NCBI GenBank assembly: GCA_031390755.1
Contig: JANMTS010000074.1
Location: forward strand, 133,941 to 197,940
DNA: 64,000 nucleotides
Direction of reading: 5' to 3'
Origin: DATMER01 sp031390755
Lineage (GTDB): Bacteria; Acidobacteriota; Thermoanaerobaculia; Multivoradales; UBA5704
The position numbers and the translations under genes were made by a program. Within the stretch, counting starts at the first letter, position 1; each line of letters begins with the position of its first letter. Positions 1-8,119 of the stretch are shown in pieces. The notes beneath the pieces were generated by a model, which worked only from the letters and a program-made list of their open reading frames with translations, had not been told where the DNA came from and made no database searches.

Positions 1-230
1 CGGAGCGCCGGAAGCACCTTGCAGACCGCGGCCCAGGGGAGCCCGGCGGCCGCGACCAGCCGCCTCAGGGTGACCTCGGAAGGGAGGATGACGCCCAGCT
101 CGTAGAGGGAGAGCTGGCTTTTCTGAATTCCGGAAGCTCTCGACATCTCCGCCTGCGACCAGTGCCTCAGGGAGCGCAGCAGAACCAGCAGAAGGCCCAG
201 GACCGCCTTCTCCTCCTCACGCCGGCTCAT
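1..230 (-). CDS. Partial XRE-like HTH protein (N-terminal part)
   Basis: The first 76 or so residues of a protein that runs off the left edge. The ATG at 230 is preceded by a strong Shine-Dalgarno sequence (GGAGGGG). The visible part contains a helix-turn-helix of XRE type: WSQAEMSRASGIQKSQLSLYE, in which the SQAEMSR and SQLSLYE helices are recognisable, followed by a region predicted to be helical. It diverges from the small secreted repeat protein at 368-784, just as the HTH-TPR gene at 51391 diverges from the second repeat protein. By analogy it may be a fourth HTH-TPR regulator, but the TPR part lies outside the window, so this is inference. Confidence 0.7.
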   Translation of the reverse strand, partial: MSRREEEKAVLGLLLVLLRSLRHWSQAEMSRASGIQKSQLSLYELGVILPSEVTLRRLVAAAGLPWAAVCKVLPAL

Positions 231-367
231 CGGTCAATCCCCTCCCTGGCGGTGCATGCGGATGGCGGGTCGAGACGCGGGTTTTTCCGCACCATACTTC
301 CATGGAGGCGAGCCCTCGCGGCCAATGCCGGCCGCGCCGGAGCCGGCCTCGCCCCAAGGAGCCTCCC

Positions 368-784
368 ATGTCCCGATTCCCCTGGTACCGGATTCCCATG
401 ACCGCCCTCGTCCTTCTGCTGCTGACGGTACCGTCCGTCCGTGCCCTGGAGCCAGGCTCTCTCCGGACCGTCAAGGCCACCGGCTTCCCGGTGCTCGACC
501 TCTTCGGCCGCGCCTGGGACGGCCTCGTCAGCCTGTGGATGGAGAACGGCTGCATCATGGACCCGAGCGGCGGCTGCGCGACGGGACAGGCCGAAGCCCC
601 GCGGACGGACAACGGCTGTGGTATCGACCCGAACGGCGGCTGTGCGACGGGCCAGGCTGAAGCCCCAAGGACGGACAACGGCTGTGGTATCGACCCGAGC
701 GGCGGCTGTGCTGCCGGTTTGGCCACCCAGGCGGAGAACGGCTGCATTGCCGACCCGAACGGCCGTTGCCGGTCCGGGAGCTAG
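368..784 (+). CDS. Small secreted protein with four cysteine-pair repeats
   Basis: A 138-residue protein. I chose the ATG at 368 because AAGGAG lies just upstream and the protein then begins with a classic signal peptide (MSRFPWYRIPMTALVLLLLT, ending VRA). The mature C-terminal half carries four copies of [DE]NGCxxDPxGxC, at roughly residues 60-135, each with two cysteines seven positions apart, separated by linkers such as ATGQAEAPRT. No catalytic domain is visible. A second protein with the same design, also with four units, is encoded at 50946-51275. Both lie between HTH-type genes, one divergent and one convergent. Possible roles include a secreted signal precursor, a metal-binding or disulfide-rich protein, or a peptide natural-product precursor; the sequence does not decide. 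Confidence 0.75.
   Translation: MSRFPWYRIPMTALVLLLLTVPSVRALEPGSLRTVKATGFPVLDLFGRAWDGLVSLWMENGCIMDPSGGCATGQAEAPRTDNGCGIDPNGGCATGQAEAPRTDNGCGIDPSGGCAAGLATQAENGCIADPNGRCRSGS
578..709 (+). repeat. Two tandem 66-bp units inside the secreted repeat gene
   Basis: Two nearly identical 66-bp units, 578-643 and 644-709, encode the two central cysteine repeats with their linkers. They differ at only a few positions. The high DNA identity points to recent unit duplication, whereas the first and last units of the protein have diverged. Confidence 0.85.
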
Positions 785-846
785 CCACAAGGTAGAGTCC
801 TCGGGCCGGGGCTCCGTCCCGGCCCGCCCTTCCGCGCCGGGTTCCA

Positions 847-2322
847 TCACAGCTCGAACCGCAGCGCCGGGCAGCGCTCAGCCCTTCGGAGGTAGTCGGC
901 GAGCTTCCTGGCCAGCTCGGCCGTGGCCTTCTCCTGCTCGGCCGCCTGCTGGAAGAGGATCACCGCGGCCAGAGCCTCGCGATGGACCCTCTGCGCCTTG
1001 AAGACGGCGACCATCTGCCCGGCGATGCGCTTGACCTCGGCCGAGCGCTCCTGCCGCAGGTAAAGCTGGGCAAGGTCCAGGCACGCGCGGCCGGCGTCGA
1101 ACGCGATGCCGCGCGCCACGAGCTGCCCCACGACATGGTCCAGCTCGGCCTCTGCCTCTTCCAGTCTCCCCAGCCCGGCTGAGAGCCGTGCGCGAAGCCA
1201 ACGGCATCTCAGAAGGTCCAGCCGGTTGCCGAGATCGAGCGCCAGCTTCCTCACCCTGGGCAGCAGCGCCTCGGCCTCGCTGTAAAGTCCCGCATCGCAG
1301 AGGCTCGTGCAGAGGTTGAACTCCAAACCGAAAAGTCCTCGAAGATCGTGCTGGGCTTCCACCAGGGGGCGGGCCTGTTCGAGCGCGTCGATCGCGCCCT
1401 TCCAGTCACCCATCTGCTCGAGGGTGAATGCCTTGCTGAGCAGAAGGCGCGCCGTGGCCGCGTCCGACCGGCTCGTCGCCTGGGCCTGCTCGAGGAGGTC
1501 CAGCGATTCCTCGAACCGTCCCTGGTGGCGCCGCAGGGAGGCCTTGAGGTCGAGCAGGCGGGAGCCGTCGAGGATCAATCCGGGATCGGCCACGGCGCCG
1601 GCCTGCCAGAGGCGGTCGGAACGCAGGAAGGCTTCATCCGAGCCCGGGAAGTCGCCCTTCACCCGGTGGGCATTGGCGAGAAAGCCGCAGCAGAATCCGC
1701 CGATGCGGGCACGCCACTCCTCGCTGCCCGGCGTCAGCTCGGCCATGCGCACGGCCAGACGACCGAGGTCCAGCGCCACGTCCGCATCGTGGGCCGCGAG
1801 CTTCACGCTTTCGAAAGCCGTGCGCTCGCAGAGCGCCCACGTGCGGTAGGCCTCGTGCTCCTCGACCATCCGCCACCGCTTCGCGGGCGGGCGCTGCATC
1901 AGCTCCTTGAGCACCGGCACCGCCGCTTCGCGGTCGGCCCTGGCCCGCCGCTCCCGCAAGGCCTGGGCGAGCTGCTCGAAGGCCACTTGGAACACGGCCG
2001 TGGCCACCTGGGCCGCCGCGACCCGGAGCGTCCGGACCTCCTCCGGGGTCGGCTCCAGGGGAGAAACGATCTCCGGCAGCGCACCGGGATCGCGCAGCAG
2101 GTCGGCACAGAAAAGGGCGAGGTCGACCTCCTCGGGTCCGCGGCCCATGCAGGCGAACAGCTCCTCCACCTTCTCGCGGTCCGGCTCACGCCTCGTCTCC
2201 AGGATCGAGATGTCGGGCGTGCCGGAGATCTCCGACAGCTCCTTCTGGGTGAGGCACTCGGCCAGGCGGCCATAGCTCAGGGCTAGACTCATCCGGGGTC
2301 GTGCGGGTTTTTCGGTGCTCAA
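847..2322 (-). CDS. HTH/TPR-like regulator, copy 1
   Basis: About 491 residues. TTG at 2322 is the best start because GGAGGG lies seven bases before it; an upstream TTG at 2337 and an ATG at 2292 are alternatives. Near the N-terminus, LTQKELSEISGTPDISILE resembles an XRE-type helix-turn-helix. The remainder is alpha-helical with degenerate TPR-like pairs, for example the segments with KAFTLEQMGDWKGAIDALEQ and DAGLYSEAEALLPRVRKLAL. It is a paralogue of the proteins at 49491 and 51391, sharing the EESLDLL-type central part and the YL...ALRFEL C-terminus. It is convergent with the secreted repeat gene and divergent from the operon that starts at 2521. HTH plus TPR is the layout of peptide-responsive regulators, but no ligand is known here. 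Confidence 0.75.
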   Translation of the reverse strand: MSTEKPARPRMSLALSYGRLAECLTQKELSEISGTPDISILETRREPDREKVEELFACMGRGPEEVDLALFCADLLRDPGALPEIVSPLEPTPEEVRTLRVAAAQVATAVFQVAFEQLAQALRERRARADREAAVPVLKELMQRPPAKRWRMVEEHEAYRTWALCERTAFESVKLAAHDADVALDLGRLAVRMAELTPGSEEWRARIGGFCCGFLANAHRVKGDFPGSDEAFLRSDRLWQAGAVADPGLILDGSRLLDLKASLRRHQGRFEESLDLLEQAQATSRSDAATARLLLSKAFTLEQMGDWKGAIDALEQARPLVEAQHDLRGLFGLEFNLCTSLCDAGLYSEAEALLPRVRKLALDLGNRLDLLRCRWLRARLSAGLGRLEEAEAELDHVVGQLVARGIAFDAGRACLDLAQLYLRQERSAEVKRIAGQMVAVFKAQRVHREALAAVILFQQAAEQEKATAELARKLADYLRRAERCPALRFEL

Positions 2323-2474
2323 CGGCGGTCCCTCCAAGAAAAGCCTTCTCTATAGCGTTGTGTCCGCCAGGCCCGAAGCGTGACAAGAAGGGGAGACTTT
2401 CGCCGCCCGGGCCATCCCCCACAGGAAAAAAGATCGGGCGGACCCGTCATTCGCCGGTTTCGCGAAGGCACGCC

Positions 2475-2503
2475 TTGGCGCTTGCGGCGTTGCCGGCTAG
2501 TTT
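2475..2503 (+). promoter_or_regulatory. Possible sigma-70-type promoter for the 2521 operon
   Basis: TTGGCG at 2475-2480, a 17-base spacer and TAGTTT at 2498-2503 lie just upstream of the Shine-Dalgarno sequence of the gene at 2521. The match to consensus is only moderate. Confidence 0.3.
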
Positions 2504-2520
2504 TCTGGCCGGAGGAGACG

Positions 2521-3009
2521 ATGACCGAAGCGACCATCCTTATCCCCGCGGCCCTGACGAGCCTGACGGCCGAGGTGACCCGGTTCTGGGAGACCCATGG
2601 CGAAGACCGCCCGGGAGAGTCGGCCGCCCGGAGGGAGCACTGGAACCGGATCCTGGAGATGGGCGCGGAGGTCCGGAAGGAGCTGCAGGGCAGAGTGGAC
2701 CTCTCGCGGGTGGACAAGGAGACGGAAGAGCAACTCTACGCCTGCGTCGTCCTGGAGCACTTCACGCCCCGGCCCCTGGCCGAGCCTGGAGCCGTCCTTT
2801 CACCTCCGCTCTATTCGCCGCAGCAGGCCGGGCTCAGGGTCTTCTTCGAAAGCGGGAGCTGGCATGCGGCCTGGACCCGCCTGGAAGAGCCGCTTTTCCA
2901 GCCGGCAGAGCAACGCTGGACCTGGCTCAGGATCGAAGAGGCCGAGCCCGGCCTCCTGCGCTTTCGCGATGCGACCACCCCTCTTATCCTTCAAAGGGAG
3001 TCTGAATGA
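2521..3009 (+). CDS. Hypothetical protein, first gene of a four-gene operon
   Basis: A 162-residue protein with no signal peptide or membrane segment. The ATG at 2521 follows a clear GGAGGAGACG ribosome site. The N-terminal half looks alpha-helical and acidic (around residues 15-80), and the C-terminal half is probably mixed alpha/beta with several tryptophans. I do not recognise the family. Its stop overlaps the next start (ATGA at 3006-3009), so translation of the two is probably coupled. The operon diverges from the HTH-TPR gene ending at 2322, which may regulate it. Confidence 0.65.
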   Translation: MTEATILIPAALTSLTAEVTRFWETHGEDRPGESAARREHWNRILEMGAEVRKELQGRVDLSRVDKETEEQLYACVVLEHFTPRPLAEPGAVLSPPLYSPQQAGLRVFFESGSWHAAWTRLEEPLFQPAEQRWTWLRIEEAEPGLLRFRDATTPLILQRESE

Positions 3010-3422
3010 TCGAGAGGCCTGTGTTTCATCTGGCGTACTTCAGCAGGAATACGCAGTGGTTCATGAGTGACCATTCGCCGAACCAGCCTCTCATGTATGC
3101 CCTGGTACCCATGGGAATCGAGGGCGCGGGTCCCTGGCGGCTCGAGACCGTGACCGCGACAGGAAGGCCGGCAAAGGAGCTGATCGCACTACCGCAATAC
3201 CTACGCTCCGTCCGGCGGCCCGAGGTGGAAGGAATCGATCCCGTCGAGCGGCGTCTGACAGAGCAGCTCATGGACAGGGCCTTCAAGGCCAGTTACATCC
3301 TCCCAGGGCTGGCACTGACGGAGCGTATGCCTTCCTGGTCGAAGCTGGTGCTCCCGCGGGAGGTCGTGGTCCGGCTTCAGCAGATCGGCGGCGCCGGAGA
3401 GATGCCCGAGGCCCGGGGCTGA
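3006..3422 (+). CDS. Hypothetical protein, second gene of the operon
   Basis: A 138-residue soluble protein starting in the ATGA overlap with the preceding gene. The N-terminal half (FHLAYFSRNTQWFM..., ending near PWRLETV) looks like beta strands, and the C-terminal half contains helices. No known domain or catalytic motif is evident. It is followed seven bases later by the 173-residue gene. Confidence 0.65.
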   Translation: MIERPVFHLAYFSRNTQWFMSDHSPNQPLMYALVPMGIEGAGPWRLETVTATGRPAKELIALPQYLRSVRRPEVEGIDPVERRLTEQLMDRAFKASYILPGLALTERMPSWSKLVLPREVVVRLQQIGGAGEMPEARG

Positions 3423-3429
3423 CGGATCC

Positions 3430-3951
3430 ATGAAAGCCAGGGTGATCTACCGTCATGTCCCCGAGTGGTACGGGGAGACACAGGACTTCGTCCGGGCTGA
3501 CCTTCAACGATTTCTCGCCAGGGCGCACCAGGAGCGCTTCCGCGAGGAGCTCCGGACCGCCTCTCCGGATCGGCTCCTTGCGCTCTGGTACCGGCTGCCC
3601 TATGTGCGCGATGCCGAAGAGTTGTTCAGCTCGGACTTCAATCTCGGCGTCGAGCCTCTCTCCGTCCGGGACCTGCTGAGAGCGGGCTTCGGCCGGCCGC
3701 TTCGATGCGGGCTCTTTCTGGAGCTGACGCACAGCTCCGGACAGCCCAGGCCGGCGGCTCTTCGGGACGCGATCCCCTGGCTCAACCTCTTGGGAGATCC
3801 GGAGACCTTGATCACGCTTCTGCGCAGTCGCGGCTGGCTGCTGTTCCACTGTTCGAGCCCTGAGCGAGCGGGGCAGCTTCAGAGTCAGGTCAAGCGCCCC
3901 CTGGTGCGCTGTCAGCTTCTGGGTGCGATGGCCGGGAGCGCAACGCTGTGA
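3430..3951 (+). CDS. Hypothetical protein; intact member of a family with a remnant at 49186-49462
   Basis: A 173-residue protein, third gene of the operon. The central part, with LWYRLPYVRDAEEL and later GLFLEL, matches a decayed minus-strand frame at 49186-49462 that reads VWSRLPYVEDAEAL and GLLLEL in the same order. In both places this family sits divergent from an HTH-TPR gene, which links it to that module. There is no signal peptide or membrane segment, and I do not recognise the domain. Its stop overlaps a GTG start of the next gene. Confidence 0.65.
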   Translation: MKARVIYRHVPEWYGETQDFVRADLQRFLARAHQERFREELRTASPDRLLALWYRLPYVRDAEELFSSDFNLGVEPLSVRDLLRAGFGRPLRCGLFLELTHSSGQPRPAALRDAIPWLNLLGDPETLITLLRSRGWLLFHCSSPERAGQLQSQVKRPLVRCQLLGAMAGSATL

Positions 3952-4145
3952 GCAGGGGCACGCGGCTGCGAGCAGCCGAGCCCGGCACTGCCGTGGAAGA
4001 GCTGCTCAAGGACACCGACCGGGAGCTGCGAGAGGTAGAGCACGAGATCGCCCGGTGCCAGAGCCGAAGAAGGCTCCTCCTCGCGCTGCACCACTACCTG
4101 TCAGAGCTACCGGCGGGGTCACTCGTTCCGACGTCTCGCCTTTGA
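3948..4145 (+). CDS. Small hypothetical helical protein, last gene of the operon
   Basis: A 65-residue protein starting with GTG in a GTGA overlap with the preceding stop (3948-3951). It is largely one helix rich in charged residues (EELLKDTDRELREVEHEIAR), probably a short coiled coil. The overlap and strand support a real, translationally coupled gene. Function unknown. Confidence 0.5.
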   Translation: MSRGTRLRAAEPGTAVEELLKDTDRELREVEHEIARCQSRRRLLLALHHYLSELPAGSLVPTSRL

Positions 4146-4166
4146 GCTCAGCATGCCGGAAGAGAC

Positions 4167-4193
4167 GGAAAACGCGCCCCGAAACCGGGGCGC
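4167..4193 (-). terminator. Rho-independent terminator of the DUF4097 gene
   Basis: An 8-bp perfect stem (GCGCCCCG, 4174-4181, with its complement at 4186-4193) and a four-base loop lie just past the stop at 4201. Read on the minus strand, the hairpin is followed by GTTTTCC. The same stem could also end the plus-strand operon, but no T-run follows on that side. Confidence 0.7.
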
Positions 4194-4200
4194 ACCCGGC

Positions 4201-5070
4201 CTACTTCGAGGAGATTCTTACGCTGCCGTTCGTAGTGCGGACCTTGAGGAGGCCGCCGCCGCCGTTCGCTTCGCCGGACAGGCGCTTGCGCGTCGACTGT
4301 CCGCCCTGGACATCCAGGTCGGACTGGATGCTGCCGTTCGAGGTGGCCACGTCGAGGTTGGCGCGGAGCCCCTCGGGCACCGTGAGCTTCACCGAGCCGT
4401 TGGTGGTCTCCAGGGAGATGTCGCCGTCGACCTGCGAGAGCTGAGCGGTGATGCTGCCGTTCGTGGTCCCCCCCTCCAGGGATCCCTTGGCATTGACGAC
4501 GGTGACGGAGCCGTTCGTGGTTTCGACCTCGATGGCCCCCTTCGTACGCTCGACGGTGATGCCGCCGTTCACGGTCTCCAGGTCGGCCCGGCCCTGGGTG
4601 CCGACCAGCCGGAGCCCGCCGTTCCTGTTGACCAGCTTCGCCACCACGTCGCGGGGCGCGTGGATCGTGTAGGTCACGCTGACGCTGGCTTCGTTGCCGG
4701 ACAGCCAGCTCAGGAAGCCGTCCCCGGACTTGGGAAGCTTCGTCTCGATGCGAAGGGAGCCGGCCGCCTGCTGGACGTCGATGTGGATCTGCTTCGCCAG
4801 CTCCTCGGCCCTGGCCGAGGACTGGGCCTTGATCTGCTTGACCGCGTCCACCCGCACCTCGGGGCGGTCCCAGGCCTCGACGGTGATGCCGCCGTTGGTG
4901 TTGCTGACCTCCAGCGTGCCGCCGGACTTCAAGGGATAGCTCTGCTGGAAGGGCTTCTTGATCGTGACGGAGGCCTCCGCGCTCTCGGCGCCCACCGTGG
5001 CCTCGGTGACGGCAACGGTCATGCAGGTCGTCGCCAGGGCCATGGCGGCCAGGGACCGGAATATCTTCAT
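4201..5070 (-). CDS. DUF4097-family secreted beta-repeat protein
   Basis: A 289-residue protein. The ATG at 5070 has AAGGAGG upstream and gives a signal peptide (MKIFRSLAAMALATTCMTVA). From about residue 50 the sequence consists of short beta repeats marked by NTNGGITVE, NRNGGLRL, TTNGSVTV, TTNGSITA and similar turns, the pattern of DUF4097 putative adhesins predicted to form a beta-helix or solenoid. Known relatives are envelope or secreted proteins of unclear role. It is a single gene with its own terminator, transcribed away from the ATPase gene at 5221. Confidence 0.85.
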   Translation of the reverse strand: MKIFRSLAAMALATTCMTVAVTEATVGAESAEASVTIKKPFQQSYPLKSGGTLEVSNTNGGITVEAWDRPEVRVDAVKQIKAQSSARAEELAKQIHIDVQQAAGSLRIETKLPKSGDGFLSWLSGNEASVSVTYTIHAPRDVVAKLVNRNGGLRLVGTQGRADLETVNGGITVERTKGAIEVETTNGSVTVVNAKGSLEGGTTNGSITAQLSQVDGDISLETTNGSVKLTVPEGLRANLDVATSNGSIQSDLDVQGGQSTRKRLSGEANGGGGLLKVRTTNGSVRISSK

Positions 5071-5097
5071 GGTTCTCCTCCTTGCGTCATCGTGGGT

Positions 5098-5113
5098 GGA
5101 TCATGGGTGATCC
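5098..5113. promoter_or_regulatory. Perfect 6-bp palindrome upstream of the DUF4097 gene
   Basis: GGATCA, a TGGG spacer and TGATCC lie 28-43 bases upstream of the start at 5070. They could be an operator or a 5'-UTR hairpin. No other copy was noticed in the window. Confidence 0.3.
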
Positions 5114-5220
5114 GTGGCTAGGATGCTCACCTCCTCCACCCTACGTACGGACGGGCTGCAGGGTTCCATCTAAAACGATGTCGCCTTTCGGTGAGATTTC
5201 TTCAAGGAGGAGCTCAGCTG

Positions 5221-6870
5221 ATGGCAGGAGTTGAATCCGGCGATCTGGAGCTGCTGCTGGCGGTCATGCCGCCGCGCGTGGCCGAGGTGATCGCGGCCCA
5301 TCCGGGCAAGGGCGACCTGATCGAGATCGTGCTCGACCTGGGTCGGCTGCCCGAGATCCGCTTCCCCCAGAGCGGCGAGGATCTCACCGCCACCCCGGTC
5401 GGCCGCGAGGATCTCGCCGGCGTGGTGGAGCGCATCGGCCGCTTCGGCAAGGACAACCGCGCCGGGATCGAGCGCACGCTCCACCGCATCTCGGCGATCC
5501 GCAACCGGGTCGGCGACGTCGTCGGCCTCACCTGCCGCGTGGGCCGGGCGGTCTACGGCACGGTCGACATCCTGCGCGACGTGATCGAAGCCGGCGAGTC
5601 GATCCTCCTGCTCGGGCGTCCGGGCGTGGGCAAGACGACGCTGCTGCGGGAAGCCGCCCGCGTCCTGGCCGACGATCTCGGCAAGCGCGTGGTCGTCGTC
5701 GACACCTCCAACGAGATCGCGGGCGACGGCGACATCCCCCATCCCGCGATCGGCCGCGCCAGGCGCATGCAGGTTCCCGCGCCCGAGGCCCAGCACGGGG
5801 TGATGATCGAGGCGGTCGAGAACCACATGCCGCAGGTGATCGTCATCGACGAGATCGGCACCACCGCGGAGACCCAGGCCGCCCGCACCATCGCCGAGCG
5901 CGGCGTCCAGCTCATCGCCACCGCCCACGGCAATACGCTCGAAAACCTGCTCCAGAACCCGACGCTCTCCGACCTGGTGGGAGGCATCCACGCCGTCACC
6001 CTCTCGGACGAGGAGGCGCGCCGCCGCGGCACCCAGAAGACGGTGCTGGAGCGCAAGGCTCCTCCCACGTTCGGAGTGCTGATCGAGATCCAGGAGAAGG
6101 ACCGCCTGGCCGTCCATCACGACGTGGCCGAGGTCGTGGACAGGTTCCTGCGGGACATCCCGCCGCGGCCCGAAATCCGGATGCGGACCGAGGGCGGCGG
6201 GGTCGAGATCGTCGACCCCGTCCATGAGGACGACCGGGCCGCCCCCTCGCCGCCGCCCCTGGCGCGGCCGGGTGCGCGCAAGCGGCGGGAGGCCCGCAAT
6301 CCCTGGAACACGCCGGACACGCGGGAGGCTCGCACCGCCCGGACCGCGCGAGACGCCGCCCGCGAGATCCGCGAGGACGCCATCCCGACTCCCAGCGCCC
6401 GGCCGCCCAAGGGCAAGGCGATCCGGGTGTTCCCCTACGCGGTCTCCAAGGGGAAGCTCGAACGGGCCATCCGCAAGTTCCGGCTGCCGCTGCTCATCCT
6501 CGACGACATGGACGAGGCCGACATGGTCATCACCCTCAAGGCGCAGGAGCGCCGCCAGCCCCGCCGCCTGCGCGACGCCGAGGCCCGCGGGGTACCGATC
6601 CATGTGATCAAGAGCAACACGATCGCCCAGATGGAAAACTTCCTGCGCGACCACTTCAACGCCTCCGAGCCCGGCTCGGAAGATGAGGCTGCGCTGCACG
6701 AGGTGGAGGACGCCGTCGACGAGGCGCTGGACGAGGGGAAGCCCGTGGAGCTGGCGCCGCAGGGAAGCTATCTGCGGCGGCTTCAGCACCAGCTCGTGGA
6801 ACGCTACGGTCTGACGTCGGAGAGCAAGGGCGAGGAGCCCTACCGGCGGGTGGTCATTTTTCCGGGCTGA
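5221..6870 (+). CDS. Ycf45/SpoIIIAA-like AAA ATPase with C-terminal R3H-like domain
   Basis: A 549-residue protein. The start at 5221 is set by AAGGAGG ten bases upstream. Walker A (GRPGVGKT) lies at residues 132-139 and Walker B (VIVIDEIG) at 206-213, followed by an RTIAERGVQLIATAHG segment typical of Ycf45/SpoIIIAA-like ATPases. The C-terminal 40 residues (LRRLQHQLVERYGL ... YRRVVI) resemble an R3H single-strand nucleic-acid-binding domain. The middle (about 340-400) is a low-complexity, proline- and arginine-rich linker. Such proteins are widespread in non-sporulating bacteria and cyanobacteria, with poorly known function. It overlaps the convergent permease gene by 17 bases. Confidence 0.85.
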   Translation: MAGVESGDLELLLAVMPPRVAEVIAAHPGKGDLIEIVLDLGRLPEIRFPQSGEDLTATPVGREDLAGVVERIGRFGKDNRAGIERTLHRISAIRNRVGDVVGLTCRVGRAVYGTVDILRDVIEAGESILLLGRPGVGKTTLLREAARVLADDLGKRVVVVDTSNEIAGDGDIPHPAIGRARRMQVPAPEAQHGVMIEAVENHMPQVIVIDEIGTTAETQAARTIAERGVQLIATAHGNTLENLLQNPTLSDLVGGIHAVTLSDEEARRRGTQKTVLERKAPPTFGVLIEIQEKDRLAVHHDVAEVVDRFLRDIPPRPEIRMRTEGGGVEIVDPVHEDDRAAPSPPPLARPGARKRREARNPWNTPDTREARTARTARDAAREIREDAIPTPSARPPKGKAIRVFPYAVSKGKLERAIRKFRLPLLILDDMDEADMVITLKAQERRQPRRLRDAEARGVPIHVIKSNTIAQMENFLRDHFNASEPGSEDEAALHEVEDAVDEALDEGKPVELAPQGSYLRRLQHQLVERYGLTSESKGEEPYRRVVIFPG

Positions 6871-7993
6871 CCGCAGGACTGGCCCCGGCCTTGCCCTTCT
6901 TCACCCGCGGCGCCTGGACGACAGCCACCAGGGTCTGGGTGCCGTCCAGATCGTCCTTGAACTCCTCGCTGTAGATATCGAGCAGGGTCATGAAAAGCGC
7001 CGCGATCATCGGGCCGACGATGAAGCCCATGGCCCCGAACAGCGCGATGCCGCCCAGCGTCGAGAAGAAGACCATCAGGTCGTGCATCCCCGCTTCCTGC
7101 CCGACGAGCCGGGGCCGCAGCAGGTTGTCCACGTTGACGATCACGACCACGGTGACGATCAGAATCCCGATCCCGTTCCCCATGTGGCCGGTGGCCATCT
7201 GGAGAAACGCCGCCGGATAGAGCACCAGCCAGGCGCCGACCAGCGGGATGATCGCGGACAGCGTCGCCACGACTCCCCAGAGGAACGGCGAGCCCACGCC
7301 GAAGATCCACAGCGTCAATCCCGCGAGCGTGCCCTGGACCAGCGCGATCAGCAGCGTTCCCTTGACCGTGGCCCGGGCCACGGAGGAGAACCGCGCCGCG
7401 ATGGCGTTCTTGTACTCGCGGTCGAGCGGGATCAGGTAGCGCATCTTCCGCAGCAGCGACTTGCCGTCCCGGAAGAAGTAGAACATCGAGAACAGGGTGG
7501 TGAAGAGCAGGATGATGAGCTGCAGCGTACCGCTGGAGGTCTTGCTGATGACCACCGCCGCGACCGAGCCCAGCGTCTTCGCCGCGTCCTCCAGGCTGGC
7601 GCTCCAGTTGATCTTGTCGAGCCCCCACTGCCCGTACCAGCGGTAGCTGCGAAGCTGGCCGAGGAGACCGTCCTGGCCCTTCGACGCGATGTCCTTCACC
7701 TTGACCTGGACGGAGTGATAGACGTCGATCGCTTCCAGGGTCACCAGGTGGGCCACCCCCAGGATGGGCAGGATCACCGCCAGCAGCAGGAGCAAACAGC
7801 AGACGAAGGCCGCGAGCCCCCCCCGGCCGCGGAACTTCCGGGTGATCCACTCATACATAGGGTAGAAGATGGTCGTGAACACGGCGGCGAGAACCACCGG
7901 CACGAGGAACATCCTCACCATGTAGAAGAATGAAAAGGCGGCGCCGAGGAGGATGGCGATGAAGAAGTAGCGGCTGAGGGTTTTCTGGTTCAT
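6854..7993 (-). CDS. AI-2E-family (PerM/UPF0118) membrane transporter
   Basis: A 379-residue polytopic inner-membrane protein. Hydrophobic segments begin near residue 10 (YFFIAILLGAAFSFFYMV) and continue as about eight helices, including the paired C-terminal segments around FFSTLGGIALFGAMGFIVGP, characteristic of the AI-2E exporter/PerM family. A start at 7993 (MNQKTLSRYF) fits the family better than the upstream ATG at 8104, which would overlap the divergent gene. The substrate cannot be told from sequence; relatives include TqsA and Na+/H+ antiporters. Its neighbours give no functional link. Confidence 0.85.
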   Translation of the reverse strand: MNQKTLSRYFFIAILLGAAFSFFYMVRMFLVPVVLAAVFTTIFYPMYEWITRKFRGRGGLAAFVCCLLLLLAVILPILGVAHLVTLEAIDVYHSVQVKVKDIASKGQDGLLGQLRSYRWYGQWGLDKINWSASLEDAAKTLGSVAAVVISKTSSGTLQLIILLFTTLFSMFYFFRDGKSLLRKMRYLIPLDREYKNAIAARFSSVARATVKGTLLIALVQGTLAGLTLWIFGVGSPFLWGVVATLSAIIPLVGAWLVLYPAAFLQMATGHMGNGIGILIVTVVVIVNVDNLLRPRLVGQEAGMHDLMVFFSTLGGIALFGAMGFIVGPMIAALFMTLLDIYSEEFKDDLDGTQTLVAVVQAPRVKKGKAGASPAVSPEK

Positions 7994-8119
7994 GGCGATC
8001 CACCCATTCTTACATGGATCGACCGGCACGGATGGCCCGAGCGTTGCATCGGGTGAGTTGCATGACGGCAGATCGTCTCTGACGGCATGAACCGGAAGAG
8101 ACAAGAAAGGAAAACGAAA

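Noticed and set aside
1348..2286. Plus-strand frame of 312 codons opposite the HTH-TPR gene
   Set aside because: It is antisense to the conserved TPR region of three paralogues and shows no domain.
5170..6789. Minus-strand open frame opposite the Ycf45-like ATPase
   Set aside because: The plus-strand gene has Walker motifs and a strong ribosome site; the antisense translation is Asp/His/Arg-rich with no motif.
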